From NCBI GenBank assembly GCA_964017145.1, contig OZ024850.1:659618-723617 (forward strand): 64,000 nucleotides of DNA, written 5' to 3'. The notes beneath the pieces were generated by a model. That model was given only the letters and a program-made list of their open reading frames with translations, ran no database searches and was not told the origin of the DNA. A program made the position numbers and the translations under genes. This document shows, one piece after another, positions 35,960 to 47,595 of the stretch (position 1 is the stretch's first letter; each line of letters begins with the position of its first letter). This DNA comes from Agrocybe praecox. Lineage: Eukaryota > Basidiomycota > Agaricomycetes > Agaricales > Agrocybaceae.

Positions 35960-38900
35960 TCATTTCCAACCATTCTGTTTGCTACTCCCATTCGAGTCAA
36001 TATTTGTTTGCCATGGGATGTCTCCCAAACGATTCCGAGAGCTTGCGGATGGAAGTTTGCCAGAGGGTGCACGAGACTTGAGAGAAAATATATCTCTTGG
36101 ACCACCAGTCGATCTGGAACTGTCGACAGGACTCGAAGCTATTCGGCCATTATTTATGTTGACGCTCGAAAGACCAAGCGGTGCAATGGTAGAGCTAGCT
36201 TCCGATGCAGATCTATGGAATCGCTGAGCACGAATTCCAGAAGCACTACTTTTGGACGATAATAGAGAGGAAGAGGGCGAAGAAAGATCGATAGACCTAG
36301 AGTGGCTGGATGATTTGGTTCTAGCAGTGGCGGGTTTCAAAGCAGGCTGCAGAGTAGGTACAATCTCCGTAGCGAGTTTCTGAACAAGAACACCCGCATC
36401 ATCTTTTTGTAGCTTCTCAACCACATTTAGCAATCCATATCGTTCTACCAACATGGCGCGATTCGGATGTACTTCACACACGCTCCTGAGGATACGAAGT
36501 AGATTCAGGCGGACAACAGCTCTGCCGTCCTGCCCAAGTCGTTCAATAATTCGCCTGAAGAAGGAGGGTGATTTGGTGATAGCGATTGTTATAGGCGTAG
36601 AGAGTCGAATGATCTTCAAGAATGGTTCAAGCAGGTTGTCGAACGAGTTGGCTTTGGCAGAAACAAAACAATTGAGTAGCCCGTCCATGGAGGCTGGGTT
36701 CAGCAGTGCGTCTTCTACTCGGGCAGTCTCGTCTTGAAGCCACGACCAGATCGATTCCAGGGCACTCGTTTGGAAGTATGGATCAGCCAACAGCTTGATA
36801 TACATTCCAAGACCGTCGTGCTGCCATAGTAGAGTGCGACAGCTTTTTCCTGCACCCGCCAAATCGCAAAGAATAGGCAAAGCGAATTGTTTGAGAGGCG
36901 AGCTCGTTTCAATAACTCGTTTGAGGCATGGAATAATGCCAGCTTGAGCAGCTTCTTCTTGCCGGGTTTTGTTCAGACGACAGAGGTTGAAACAAGTTTG
37001 GAAAACGTGATTGGATATTTCCTAGAAAACGAAGTTGAAATTCATTGTGGGATATACAGGAATAAAAAAGATCTTACTGTGCTATGAGGACCAGAGGTCT
37101 GTTCTTCGAGAATACGAATGAGAATCTCTATAGCATTCGCATTCTGGAGGACCTCAAGCATTGTCGCATTCATAGATAAGTGCTTGACAGCCTTCAACAT
37201 CCGCACAAGGCACTCTGGTTCCAGGAGCTCGCAAGCTCGAAGTAGGCCTGTATTAAAAGAGTTAATAGGGCTGATATTAAAAACATCTTCATTTCGATAC
37301 TTACGCCGTACAACTTTTCTCGTGCCCAAGGCATTTCGAACATGTATATCAGACTGCGAGACCTGTGAGAAAACCAAGAGTATTTGGATGACCTTCATCT
37401 TTGTCTCCATGGTCGGAGTGTCGCGAATCGCCATAACGTTTAGTAGGGCAGCTGAGAGAGGATCAAGGAGACCTTCACGAATGAACATGCGACAGAAATC
37501 ATTCTTCGTCGTCGGACTTTGGAGTTCAAAGACACTGCCAATGCCATTCAGCGCATGTTCCACAAGCTCCGTCTGTTCACTATAGTCTTCGTCGAGGAGA
37601 TCTACAAGCACTTTGAGGCCTCGACATCTGGATAAAATATAAACGAATAGCCAGACATAGATAGGGACATTACGCACGAAATAAACATCTGAAGAGTGAG
37701 CACAGAGGTATGACATAGTAACCTGATGAAATTGGAAGCTTCCAGTCGACATTCCGATGGGTACTTCTTTGAAGTAAATTCTGTGCACCGTGATCAGTAA
37801 AGGTGTACACATGTTTAGACGCTAGAAACAACACACCCATCATTACTGGTATTCCACTAGGAGAGATTTAAGAGTTAATATTAATTACAGTAATGATATA
37901 ACACTATTGAGCAAAGACTGACCCAATCAAACAGAAACTTTCCAAAAACCCAAGCTCCTCAGTGACGAGCTAAATGATATGCAGAAGTGAGCTGATAATA
38001 TTGTGGCATTTATGCGCGGAATCTACGCACCAGGTTGATTATTTGCAACAACTTTATTATCACATCCCTTGAGCATCTTGCTTCCAAAACTTCCAATATG
38101 GCGAGCATCCCATGCGATGATACTAATTGAACTTGCATTTCAGGCGATTCGGTCATGATGTTGAGCTTTTCAGAGAGTCAATCACAGATATCCTGGGAAC
38201 TTTGCCTATAGTCACTTACCAATTGGTCGCAAGCATCTCTAAGCTGGAAGTCTGGTGCCGAAGGTGTAAGTTGATCGATGAGTTGGTTAACAGTGTTGGT
38301 GAGTCTTGCATATTTGTCACGCAGGAGATTTGATTCCAGATCATCATCTGAAAACCCTTCGTCAATCTGCAGGTCGATAATCAGCAACAGGGAGAGAAGA
38401 AGCTGCAACAGATCAAAGGCATACCTCTGCAAAGGGATCCTCTTCGTTCCAGTCATCGCCAGACTAGTAAAAAGGTTAGTCAATGAAAAAGCCATGCATA
38501 AAGGCAATTCATACCCATGCTTTATCCGATAGACGGGTATTTAATTGCAAAGTTTGCATCGGATGTTCGGTAGCTGTGTAATATATCATCACCCATTAGA
38601 AAAAGGTTTACACGATGAAGCGAGATAGGGAAGATAAGCTTACAAGTTGTGTTGATTTTCCCAAAGACATCTTCATAATCTTCATCGTCTTCCTCCGCGT
38701 ATTTGTCGAACTCAGCCTGATTGACTACCTTCTGTGAGTCAGCCTTTCCAAACGATCCCCCATTTCCCAAGGGAGCACTAGCTAAAGAACCGGTACGAGC
38801 TTGAGAACCGGTAGCATGCCCTAGAGATCCGAGAGGGCTGATAGATTGACGCGAAGATTTCCTGGACAGGCTTGGAAGAGGGGCAGACAGTGGGCCAAGA

Positions 38901-40908
38901 CCGGGAGCAGCAGAAAGACCAATCGTCTTGATATCGTCTGGATGGAATAGACGAGGACGGACAGAGTTTTTCAGCTATAAAGTTGAAAGAGAAAAAAAGA
39001 AAAGTCGAGAGCTCCCGTAAGATTCGGACTCGGACACTGTAGTTTCAACGTACCTTAAAGTCAGCTACCTTCTCCTCTAACCAAGCTTCGTCTTCTTCTG
39101 TAGCCAAGTCCGAATAATCTTCGACAATAGGCTGGATCTCCGCGGCAGGTGCTTGAGCTAAAGGAACAGATTGCTGTCCAGGACTCCGATTCGGGCGTAT
39201 GGTTCGAGCGTTATCTTCGACTTCGTGTTTATCTTCCTCTGAGGACTCTGATGCATTCTTTTCTAGCGCTGTAGAGAATAATTCAATTGAAAAGATTACC
39301 TCTCATTAAATATGTATAGTTTACCTTGCAGTTTAGTGAAAGATATGCCCTCCTCGAAGTCATCATCCCAATTGTCCGTTTGTTCTTCCGGTGGTCGCAG
39401 AACAAAACCAAGAGGGTTTATCTTCTCAACTAAATTCATCCCTACTTTACCACCAGGTGCCACTGCATTCTTCCAGCCTGAAGGTCCAGAAGAAGGATTC
39501 GCGCCAAGGATCGGTATGGAGGAAGATTGAGGCATCTCCGAGGATCGATGCTGAGTGGGAGAACTTGGTCGTTGATGTTTGGACACATTCTTGGAGAGCT
39601 TCGAAGGGGCTAATTACCCACCATGTTAGAGAACTTTGTAGTGAAAAGAAATCATGCTTACATTTCAAAGCTTCGTTCCATTCCTGGACCTTTAAGACGG
39701 CCTCATCAAAATTGTAATTGGATTGCCTCTTAGCACTGCCATTACCCTCGTCACCAGCCGGTCTCTCTCCGCCAGTGTCTCCTGACCTGGTTTTCCCATC
39801 AGCCATTTGCTTGCGAGCAGCCACCATCCAGGGATGCCTCCGCAGTTTCTTCGCAGAAATGCGCAAGTTACAATCCTTCTGAAAGCAATGATATAAGAAG
39901 TCCTTGACGATTGGCGAAGCTCCTTCAGGAATTGGTGGACAATCGTCTTGTACAATGCGGAAGAGAGCGGGCATAGGATCCAGGGTATGATAAGGGGGAT
40001 GTCCTTCAAGGAGTTCGATAACCACACAACCAACACTCCATATATCAGAGGCAGTGGTTGCTCCAGACTGTTCGATAACTTCGGGTGCCATCCAATACGG
40101 GCTTCCAACAACAGCGCCATCTTGCACACCGCCTGTCTTCACGGCAACACCGAAGTCTGCAAGCTTTACTGTTCCATCTTTGTTGGTCAGGATATTCGCT
40201 CCTTTGATGTCGCGGTGGATGACACCCTGGTCGTGGAGGTAGACGAGGCCCTCCAACACTTGGGAAATGTAAACTGCGACAAGACTTTCTGGAAACTTTC
40301 CAAATCTCTTGGATATGTTATGAAGGGATCCATTCTCGCAGAATCTATGTTCATCTTTGAATTAAGGAGATAAAGCAAAGTGCGTGTTACGTACTCGAGG
40401 ATAATGTAGAGGAATTCGCGCGTCTTGACAAATCCTTTGTACTTGACAATGTTATCGTGCTGAGTAGATTATAAGTGTCAAAGTTAGATTATTGTATGTG
40501 AGTGACACACGTTCAAATTCTTCAGTAGGTCAATCTCGGACTACGAAAGGTCAGCCAACCAAGCCATCGTCAACACATGTCCACTTACCATGATCTCACT
40601 GAGGTCTCCCTTGGGTATATTGCTCAACCGAATCTCCTTGACCGCGACAGTCTCTCCAGTTTTCCATCTCAGTGCTCCTACAAGAAACTCGAATGAATGA
40701 TCTTTCAGGTTTCTCGACATTCTGTGCACACGCACTATAAACCTGCCCAAAGGCCCCCTTCCCAAGCGAGTCTCCCAGTTGCTATAGTCCCCGTAGGTCA
40801 ATTAACAGAAACGCCTAATTACAAAGTTACTCATACATATTCATTGAGGGCCCTATTGGAATCTGCAGGTATAACCGCCGGCGTTGTGGCGGGTCGCGAA
40901 GAGGACAT
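35960..40908 (-). CDS. Septation-network protein kinase (SepH / S. pombe Cdc7 type)
   Basis: The protein starts [10 protein letters not shown] at 40908. The kinase domain comes first: glycine loop GKGAFGQ (joined over an intron), VAVKEI, catalytic loop [16 protein letters not shown], and [15 protein letters not shown], ending at LRRHPWM. A middle acidic segment ([15 protein letters not shown]), a second one ([13 protein letters not shown]) and EEDPFAE follow. The C-terminal half, from about 38.5 kb leftward, is an armadillo-like helical repeat domain, and the end is a Ser-rich tail ([15 protein letters not shown]). Kinase plus acidic EEGI segment plus ARM repeats is the layout of Aspergillus SepH and fission yeast Cdc7, which act below the Spg1 GTPase to trigger septation. 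All catalytic residues are present. Some fifteen or more introns interrupt it; exon edges in the middle part are approximate. Confidence 0.88.
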
Positions 40909-42425
40909 GTTCGCCGATGCGCGCAATTAGGTGACTTTGATTTGGCGACAAATGTCAGGATCTTAAGGGTTTGGGAGAGGGTTCAGTGAGAGAAAGGGAG
41001 ACGAAAAACGCGCTATTAGTCGCGTCCGGCGCTGACCACAGTTCGAGAAGAAAAGCGCATATAGTCGTCTAAAGGGAACCACTTTCGGCGTCGTTGCCGA
41101 ACTTCCCATATGCGGCTTCGTTTCTTTCTTTCCCTCTCACCGTCATATGCTTTCCCGTATAAGATTCTCACTACGGTCACTTTTCGCTATTGTCCATGTC
41201 ATATGACAGAGCTATTAACTACGAGTTGACTCGAACTCGTCGTGTCTTGACACCAAGAACGCTGTGCTGCAGCTTCCATAAACATGCCATAAAAACAGAC
41301 ACGGCTATTTGTGAACCGTCCAATGAATTGTGCAGTGGCACAATACCAGAAGAAAACTAGTGGCCTTCGGTTAATTTAAAGGTGCTAGCAACTCATAAAT
41401 CAGCGTTGTAAATGACGCTGATACGTAGACAAGTTTCGTATGCAGTGTCGCCAGCTCCGCTTGCATGGCACAGCTACTGTAATTTACAAGAAAGCAGGAC
41501 TTTTTTCAACTCAAGTGATACAATGCTATCCTCGTATATTACCGCGGCAACTCTTCTGAAATACAGTTGTATGCGCTGCGGAACAGGACTGCTCGATCGT
41601 AGCAAAGAACGAGAGGGAACCTGATAAAGCGCGCTAGGACGAACGTCACTCTTACTCTACCGAACCTACACAAATTTTAACGCGTTGGAGACAGCAGACA
41701 TGCAGACAGCTTGCAGTACTTGGATAGTATAATAGTTCCCATTTTTCCTCATGATTGTCAGTCCGAGAGCACCGAGGAGAGGTCGTTTCACGGGTGAGTA
41801 TGTATGCGACCTTTAGTTCCTTATTTTGTTGGGTAGACTGACACCCATGCTTGAGCTTTGAATGATATATCAACCTACTTACAACGTACCAAAATGATAC
41901 ATGGAATAGTCACCGTCGAGCTCGGCAGTTTTTTTTGCCAGAGCCGTAATGTAGTTGCCAAGAGAAAAGTTAATTAGGACTGATATTTTACAGTGGGATT
42001 TGAGTTCGTTTACCAACAGCGGGAAATGGTGTCCGATTTTTTCAATGGTTTTACCTGACGTTATCCCTGTTTCTGAGAGCAGGTGAACAAGGGTGTCCCA
42101 TTTTCTTGTTCGGCGCCCGCGATATTTTTCAGTCTGAAACTCTCAAAAATCAAGAAAAAATCTCAATGCCGTGTGGAATAAGATACACATAAGATAAAAG
42201 AACCTGGCAAACAACCTTTCTGTCAAAAGTTAGCTCCAAAATGTGCATCGAAAGAGGGGGGAACATACCATTATCTTATTTTCAGATAAGAAAGTTCCAA
42301 CTACAAGAAAAAGGGCAACTTACTCGGCCTTGGGTGATGACCAGAAACAAAATAAAACGGCATAGATACAGTGCATAAGAAAAGTTCATAAAAAGATCGA
42401 GAAAAGATTGTGGGGGTATAATAAA
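40909..42425. other. Intergenic between septation kinase and SNARE genes
   Basis: These 1.5 kb hold the kinase promoter and the 3' flank of the SNARE gene. Short reading frames at 41412-41624 and 41652-41873 have no family signal. I see no RNA gene or repeat. Confidence 0.4.
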
Positions 42426-43597
42426 TCATGAAAGTACCTGTATAACACAATATGAGTTATTAAGCCTCAAAGCAGAGACACCAAAACTCACAGCCAATAA
42501 GACAACAGCAACAACAACCGCGAGTATTAACATCAGACAAGCAGCACGTTTTCCTGCTCTCCGTTGATAATCTGCTGCAGTAGTGAGTTCTTGGGCAGCG
42601 GAGCCCGTGTCGACATCGACGGAAGAGATATTCAACTCTATGTTGTCTACGTTACGAATATCGTCATTAGCGGGAGCCACGCGGAAGCCAGGCAGATGTA
42701 AAAAAGAAAACGCGGGAAAAGGGAGGCAGGACAAGCCCAAAACCAACAAATTGCGTGTACTCACCTATCATGCTTCCTTGTTGGTTCACTAACGTTCCCA
42801 GGTCATGGAATATCTCTGCTAATTCATGGATACCTGTTTCTATCTCCCGGATTTCGGCTTCTCGCTCCTGAATGAGAGACTCTTGATATGCCAATTCATG
42901 AGGCGAAAGCTGGGCTTGTAATATCTGAGCCTGTCGTTGTTCCTGAGGAGTCGGTTCCGGTTCATCAGGATTTCTAGTATTGTGTCATCGACGCGGTTAG
43001 CTTCCGAACATGGTCCCGAACACAATTGAAACGGTTACTTACGGTGGGTGGTGCTCATCGTCATCAATAGCCAGCTTGACTCCTTGCACGACCGTTCTTT
43101 GGCGTTCTGCGCTTACTTGTTGCGCACGCTGAAACGCAACCAAGGACATTTGAAGATCATGCGATGTTTTCTGCATTGCGGTCTTTTGATGAGGCTACAA
43201 GTATTATTTGGTTGGTCAAATGTTCCCCAAAGAATATAGAATTTGGTATACCAATGAAGCCTGTAGTTCCGATAGTTTCTTCAAGTCCTCAGACCCTCTC
43301 TTTGCCATGGCCCGCGTCGTTTCGGTGAGGTCGTGTCTTGATAGTCACGGTCAGCTGCGCGCGCAGTAAGATAGCAGCGACCACTTACAAGCTCTTCCTA
43401 AGCGTCGCGGAGTCCTTGCCAGTTCCCAACTGATCCACTAGTTTCAGAATACCTTGGACATTCGAATTCATCTTGAAGACTTGGAGGGACAAGGATGATT
43501 GAAGGCTCTGGAACGCATGGTCTTCCCGAGACTGTGGGACTGAGGACGAGGGTGTTTGCTGATGACCACGTCCAGCTTCAATATCTTGGAAGCTCAT
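42426..43597 (-). CDS. PEP12: Endosomal Qa-SNARE (syntaxin), Pep12 type
   Basis: The protein begins MSFQDIEAGRG, the typical Pep12 start, at 43597. An upstream in-frame ATG at 43666 is less likely, because it adds a non-homologous leader. An N-terminal helical Habc region is followed by the SNARE motif, IREIETGIHELAEIFHDL and LVNQQGSMIDNIE, with the zero-layer Gln in place. A C-terminal membrane anchor (CLMLILAVVVAVVLLAV) ends almost at once with VLS. The last intron lies within the anchor and leaves only three codons in the final exon. The order of Habc, Qa motif and tail anchor makes it a syntaxin. By its start and motif I place it at the late endosome/prevacuolar step. The tRNA gene lies 194 bp upstream, divergent. 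Confidence 0.87.
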
Positions 43598-43791
43598 TGC
43601 TGACGTACCCTGTAGTGTAGGGAGTAGAAGCGTACAGCGGCGGTGTGATAAGGGTTGGAGCAACAAATGTTAATGGGTGACCTGCTCAATGACACTCATG
43701 CCATATCACCAGCGATCCACGTGATATTACGTACAACAATTCCAGAATTGTCAGTGCCGAGATCACGGCATGGCTTGTATGCCGTTCAAGC

Positions 43792-43888
43792 ACACCGATG
43801 GTGAAATGGTTATCATGCTTGCCTTCCAGTACAGCAATTCAGCTATTACTTACAGCAAGCGGTAGGGGTTCGATTCCCCTTCGGTGTA
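43792..43888 (+). tRNA. tRNA-Gly (anticodon TCC) with 25-nt intron
   Basis: A full cloverleaf can be drawn. Acceptor stem ACACCGA pairs with TCGGTGT, with A as discriminator. The D arm contains the GG of the loop (AATGGTTA). Anticodon stem CTTGC pairs with GCAAG, with loop C-T-TCC-A-[intron]-A. The T arm is AGGGG-TTCGATT-CCCCT. The anticodon TCC at 43825-43827 reads glycine GGA (and GGG by wobble). The intron at 43829-43853 sits in the canonical place after position 37. The mature tRNA is 72 nt. A Pol III terminator TTTT follows three bases downstream. Confidence 0.93.
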
Positions 43889-43890
43889 TA

Positions 43891-43894
43891 TTTT
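43891..43894 (+). terminator. Pol III terminator (TTTT)
   Basis: A four-T run starts three bases after the tRNA-Gly 3' end, as expected for Pol III termination. Confidence 0.65.
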
Positions 43895-44771
43895 GTTACA
43901 TTTACATATCTGTGTTTTGGACTCAACTCCCTTTACTTCATTTACTTTATTTTCGGAAATTTTTACTCGTGCTAAATCACAGTTACCGAGCTGCTGAGCA
44001 GCTCATGGTTTCTGCTAGAAATTTGAAAGGATGTATGAAAAAAATACACTGATATTATTTTGGTTTCGATTTTTGGTAACTTTGGGATGCATAAGCGCTC
44101 ACTAATCCATTTGTGGGAAAGATCGTTCGGATGTAACCGTCGGTAGGGAGGCCACAGCGTTCAAGGGTTCAAGTTGCCCCCTTGACCTCCAACATTTTTG
44201 TTCCGTTTTTGTTATGTTTGAGCTTCGTAGCTATGGAGAAGCCTGAACCTGCGTCGCTAGTTTACTAGTCACCAGTGGCACCAATTCTGAGGTCTATAAA
44301 AAGCGCCTTTGGGGTGGGTATGGCCTGCCAGATCGACAGGCTATGACTGATATACGCACCATAATGCTCTCGACAAAAAGTACCAATCAAAGAAAGGGGG
44401 ATAAGAACTTTGTCGATCATCAAGAGAGATTCCCTTTGATCGACTCGCATAATCAATGGGGCAGCAGAGGTTATCTTATGTATTCGAGTCCTGACTTATT
44501 CGGACGGAGACGGCAGATTATCTGCTTAATCTATGCGATGAGCGGCTGCGTGAATCTAATGCATTGTCCGGAGATAAATCGATCGAGGTGCCTATGGTTT
44601 CGTCCTTGCTGGATTGAATTGCATCTTAGTTCATGCGCAGCTAAGACAATGGCAGTACTTTACAATGAAACTATTTAGGAAGAATTTTTATAGTTAGGCG
44701 GTGCATACATATATAAGGTGAAAAATGAGCACATCTGAGCAAACCATCTTTGAACTCTCCTTGTGGAGACC
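43895..44771. other. Intergenic after tRNA-Gly
   Basis: About 880 bp with only short unsupported frames. I see nothing further. Confidence 0.35.
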
Positions 44772-45173
44772 ATGTCGAACCTAGGGCTCTGGAGTCCATT
44801 GTTAGCAACCATCACATGCAAAAGGTGTGGAACGACGATGATTGACTTCGACATAGATAAGCATTGTTCAAAAGAGTGCATTGCTGGGTGAGAGTGGAGC
44901 CTAAACTGATCGTCAATCAGTATGTTTCTGACCTGCGTTCGACTGCTGAACCTAGGCAATTCACGTGCGAACGTGACTGGTGCAGTTTTCGTGCCAGTTG
45001 TTGGACGGTTCTAAAGGAACATAAAGATAGAGGAAACCAGTGCGTGTATGATTTTATTAGTACTTGGAGTCTGGCGCATTCTTATATTAATTAATTTGAC
45101 CACCTTTCAATGCAGCACCATCCCCTGTTTCAAGTCGCACGCAGATGCACAAAGAGCCAACCTTCAAGCATAA
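44772..45173 (+). CDS. Small Cys/His-rich (zinc-finger-like) protein, 85 aa
   Basis: Three exons (44772-44887, 44956-45039, 45116-45173) join in frame to 85 residues with good splice sites. The first exon encodes TCKRCGTTMIDFDIDKHCSKEC, a CxxC followed by His and Cys residues. The second encodes FTCERDWCSFRASC, then LKEHKDRGNH. The third adds PCFKSHADAQRANLQA. The spacing resembles degenerate C2H2-type zinc fingers. I do not recognise a named family. The neighbouring gene at 45791 has a similar two-part Cys/His layout with an intron at a comparable place, so they may be distant relatives. The model is by eye; a two-exon version ending at 45094 is an alternative. Confidence 0.4.
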
Positions 45174-45790
45174 GAAGCTACTAGAGTTAGAGTCCGAGAA
45201 TTTTATGGAGGAGATATTGCCAGCCCCTGGTAGAAAAACTGACGATGCTTTCGAAAAGGATGGAGAATAAGAGACAGGCACCGAACTGCTATGTATTGGG
45301 ATGGGGGATCTAGTAGCAGTAACGGAAGCCCAGGTACCACGACGTTTCAAGAAACAAATTTCACATTTTTTCTTATAAAAGGACTGAAAGAGCTTTGAGT
45401 GCCAATTCTAGAATGTGACTTTCATTGCACGATCTCTTTTGGACTGTAAGCGCCGGCGCGTGATCTAAATATAGCGCAACACAAAGGGAGGTGCAATGTG
45501 CTTGGTATTTCTTTGCCTTTGTAACTCGACTTCTAGAAGTTCACGAGGCCACGCACAAAAGGGATTTTCAAATGGAGATTCTTTGAGAATAACTTCATCC
45601 ATTGAACTGGCAGGCTGTACGATCACAATGCCGTTATTTCCTAAATAACATCAATGAACCGGCCACATGAAGCTTAAGCATTGATATTCAGTATAAGTAC
45701 CAACGTACAATGGCAAAGACGTGGTTAAGCAGATATCTCTCTTCTCGCTATTACACTCCACCTTGTTAACTCAGAACTTGACTCAAATAA
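45174..45790. other. Intergenic between the two Cys/His-rich genes
   Basis: A 617-bp gap. A minus-strand frame within it (45087-45350) shows no family signal. Nothing else is supported. Confidence 0.35.
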
Positions 45791-46421
45791 ATGCTACTGT
45801 CATCATTTTCACTTGTGCGTTGCGATGACTGCGGAAGACCGGTTCGCCACAATTTGCTGGAGGGACACAGAGACAAGGCGCACAGTGGCACATACGTAAG
45901 GAGGAGGAAAACAAACAAAGTGTTTGAAATGTAAGTGTTATCATGAATCATGGGGTCCAAGGGATATTTCTAATCAACACCTTCTCAGACGTCGATCTCT
46001 TAAACGTGATAGGCTTCAATTGAAGGTTCCCATAATCCAGAATCCTGGTCAACGGGTTTATTTATGCCCCGGACATTACGGGATCCCTTGCGATACAGAC
46101 TTTTTGACAAGTTTCCCAGAAAAGATTCTGCAGCATAGAATCAAATTCCACGGATTTGTACCCGGCTACGGAAATCCAGACATATCAACCATTGTTCGGG
46201 GCTCCGTCGACGAAAAACGCATCCGCAGCTCTCCTGCCAGTTCATCAACGACATTAGTGGGGGAAGAAGAGGCTAATCCATACAATTTACCACCTAAAGA
46301 AGACACTTCAAGTGGAATGAACGTTCCCCGTGAATTGCATCCCATTGAGGCCGCTTACTGTCTTCTTGCACTGGGGAGTGACTTGACTCACAGTTCAAAC
46401 TACGCACGAAATTTGCTATGA
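45791..46421 (+). CDS. C2H2 zinc-finger-like protein, 190 aa
   Basis: Two exons (45791-45930 and 45989-46421) join in frame to 190 residues. An in-frame TAA directly before the ATG fixes the start. The first exon encodes CDDCGRPVRHNLLEGHRDKAH, a clear CxxC...HxxxxH-type finger. The second begins with a basic stretch (RRRSLKRDR) and then CPGHYGIPC with QHRIKFH, a second Cys/His set. The C-terminal third is acidic and Ser-rich and ends with HPIEAAYCLLALGSD. The basic stretch next to the fingers suggests DNA or RNA binding, by composition only. The family is not recognised; similar short two-finger proteins occur in mushrooms as lineage-specific families. It lies 283 bp upstream of uL5m, same strand. 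Confidence 0.65.
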
Positions 46422-46704
46422 TTAGTTTGTGATTAGTACGCGCGCCGTGTTATTGTACAATAGTAATAGTAGATAGATACTTTTTATTCACTGCATATAA
46501 TTTTGCATTAGCTTTTTCAGTGTCCTGAACTGTTTTCGAGTAAATTTGACACGAACCTTGAAGGAGTCGAAGTGCAGTCTGGGAAGGTTATGGTGTACGG
46601 GATCGCGGACCGATGAACATTGTTTGCCAAACGCGACAGTAACAAATATCCAAAACTTTTACCAACGGTTCGCCGGCGAGCTCGCTGTACACGACAAATC
46701 ACAA

Positions 46705-47595
46705 ATGGCTTCTCAAGTTGGGAAAACGGCGACGAGGCACTCACTGACGCGTTTTCAACGTCCCCCACGGATATCCCGACAAATCATCAAGAATCCCAAA
46801 ACCGGGCTTCCCCAACCACCAGTGAAGATCATCACCCGTGAATTCGCGCCATGCCGCCTAGAAGACCATTATCACACAACACTGCGCGACGACTTGATGT
46901 ACATAACATATACCCATGAGATTGGAGAGCGTCCGCCGCCGCGTCAAATCCGTCTCAAGTTCGACCCCAATGACCCCTACACGAAACACCGACACAACCC
47001 GCCTGTTGGTGGATCACAGGTCGGAAAGAAACCGGCACCGCCGTGTACAGCAGAGAACACAGTACGGTTGGAGAAGATTCAGCTGCATACGATGGTTAAG
47101 GAGGCAGTCCAGAATAAGGGTCAGCTTCTGCCTGCTATCATGCAGATGAAAGCGCTTTCCGGAGAGACGTTCCAGGGCGGAGGACATCACGCTATCGAGG
47201 GCGTCCAGATTGTGCGCGGTAAGAAGTCGGTTGGAGGATGGGTAAGACCGGGCATTCCGATAGGTGTCAAGGTCGACTTGAAGGGGCAAGCCATGTACGA
47301 CTTCTTGGGCAATTTAGTTGAATTCGTTCTCCCCAGGTTGCGAGATTTCAACGGTGTCGTTCTTCCTCCTCAGTCTTCGTCATCAAACACATCCAGTACT
47401 GTCTCTGGTGTTGTCTCTTTTGGACTGCCACCGAACGCCATTGGTTTCTTCCCACAAATCGAAGTCAACGTTGACGCATATCCTAAGCTATACGGCATGC
47501 ATATACACTTCGTCACAAATGCGACAGGCATTGGCGCACAAGACAAAGCAAGGGCGTTGTTGTCGGGCTTCCAGGTTCCTTTCGTACGGCGGTAG
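46705..47595 (+). CDS. MRPL7: Mitochondrial large-subunit ribosomal protein uL5m
   Basis: This is a single-exon gene of 296 residues from the ATG at 46705. An in-frame ATG at 46546 would add 53 residues of unlike composition; I prefer 46705 because the leader from there (MASQVGKTATRHSLTRFQR) is a good mitochondrial presequence. The ribosomal L5 blocks are present: KIQLHTMVKEAVQNKGQLLPAIMQMKALSGE, VRGKKSVGGWVRPGIPIGVKVDLKG, and the C-terminal PKLYGMHIHFVTNATG. The length and the insertion of a Ser-rich loop before GVVSFGLPPNAIGFFPQIE match yeast Mrpl7. It is part of the central protuberance of the mitoribosome. It is one of the few intron-free genes in this window. Confidence 0.93.
   Translation: MASQVGKTATRHSLTRFQRPPRISRQIIKNPKTGLPQPPVKIITREFAPCRLEDHYHTTLRDDLMYITYTHEIGERPPPRQIRLKFDPNDPYTKHRHNPPVGGSQVGKKPAPPCTAENTVRLEKIQLHTMVKEAVQNKGQLLPAIMQMKALSGETFQGGGHHAIEGVQIVRGKKSVGGWVRPGIPIGVKVDLKGQAMYDFLGNLVEFVLPRLRDFNGVVLPPQSSSSNTSSTVSGVVSFGLPPNAIGFFPQIEVNVDAYPKLYGMHIHFVTNATGIGAQDKARALLSGFQVPFVRR

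Noticed and set aside
46546..46704. Longer N-terminus for uL5m from the ATG at 46546
   Set aside because: The extra 53 residues do not look like a presequence, whereas the leader from 46705 does.
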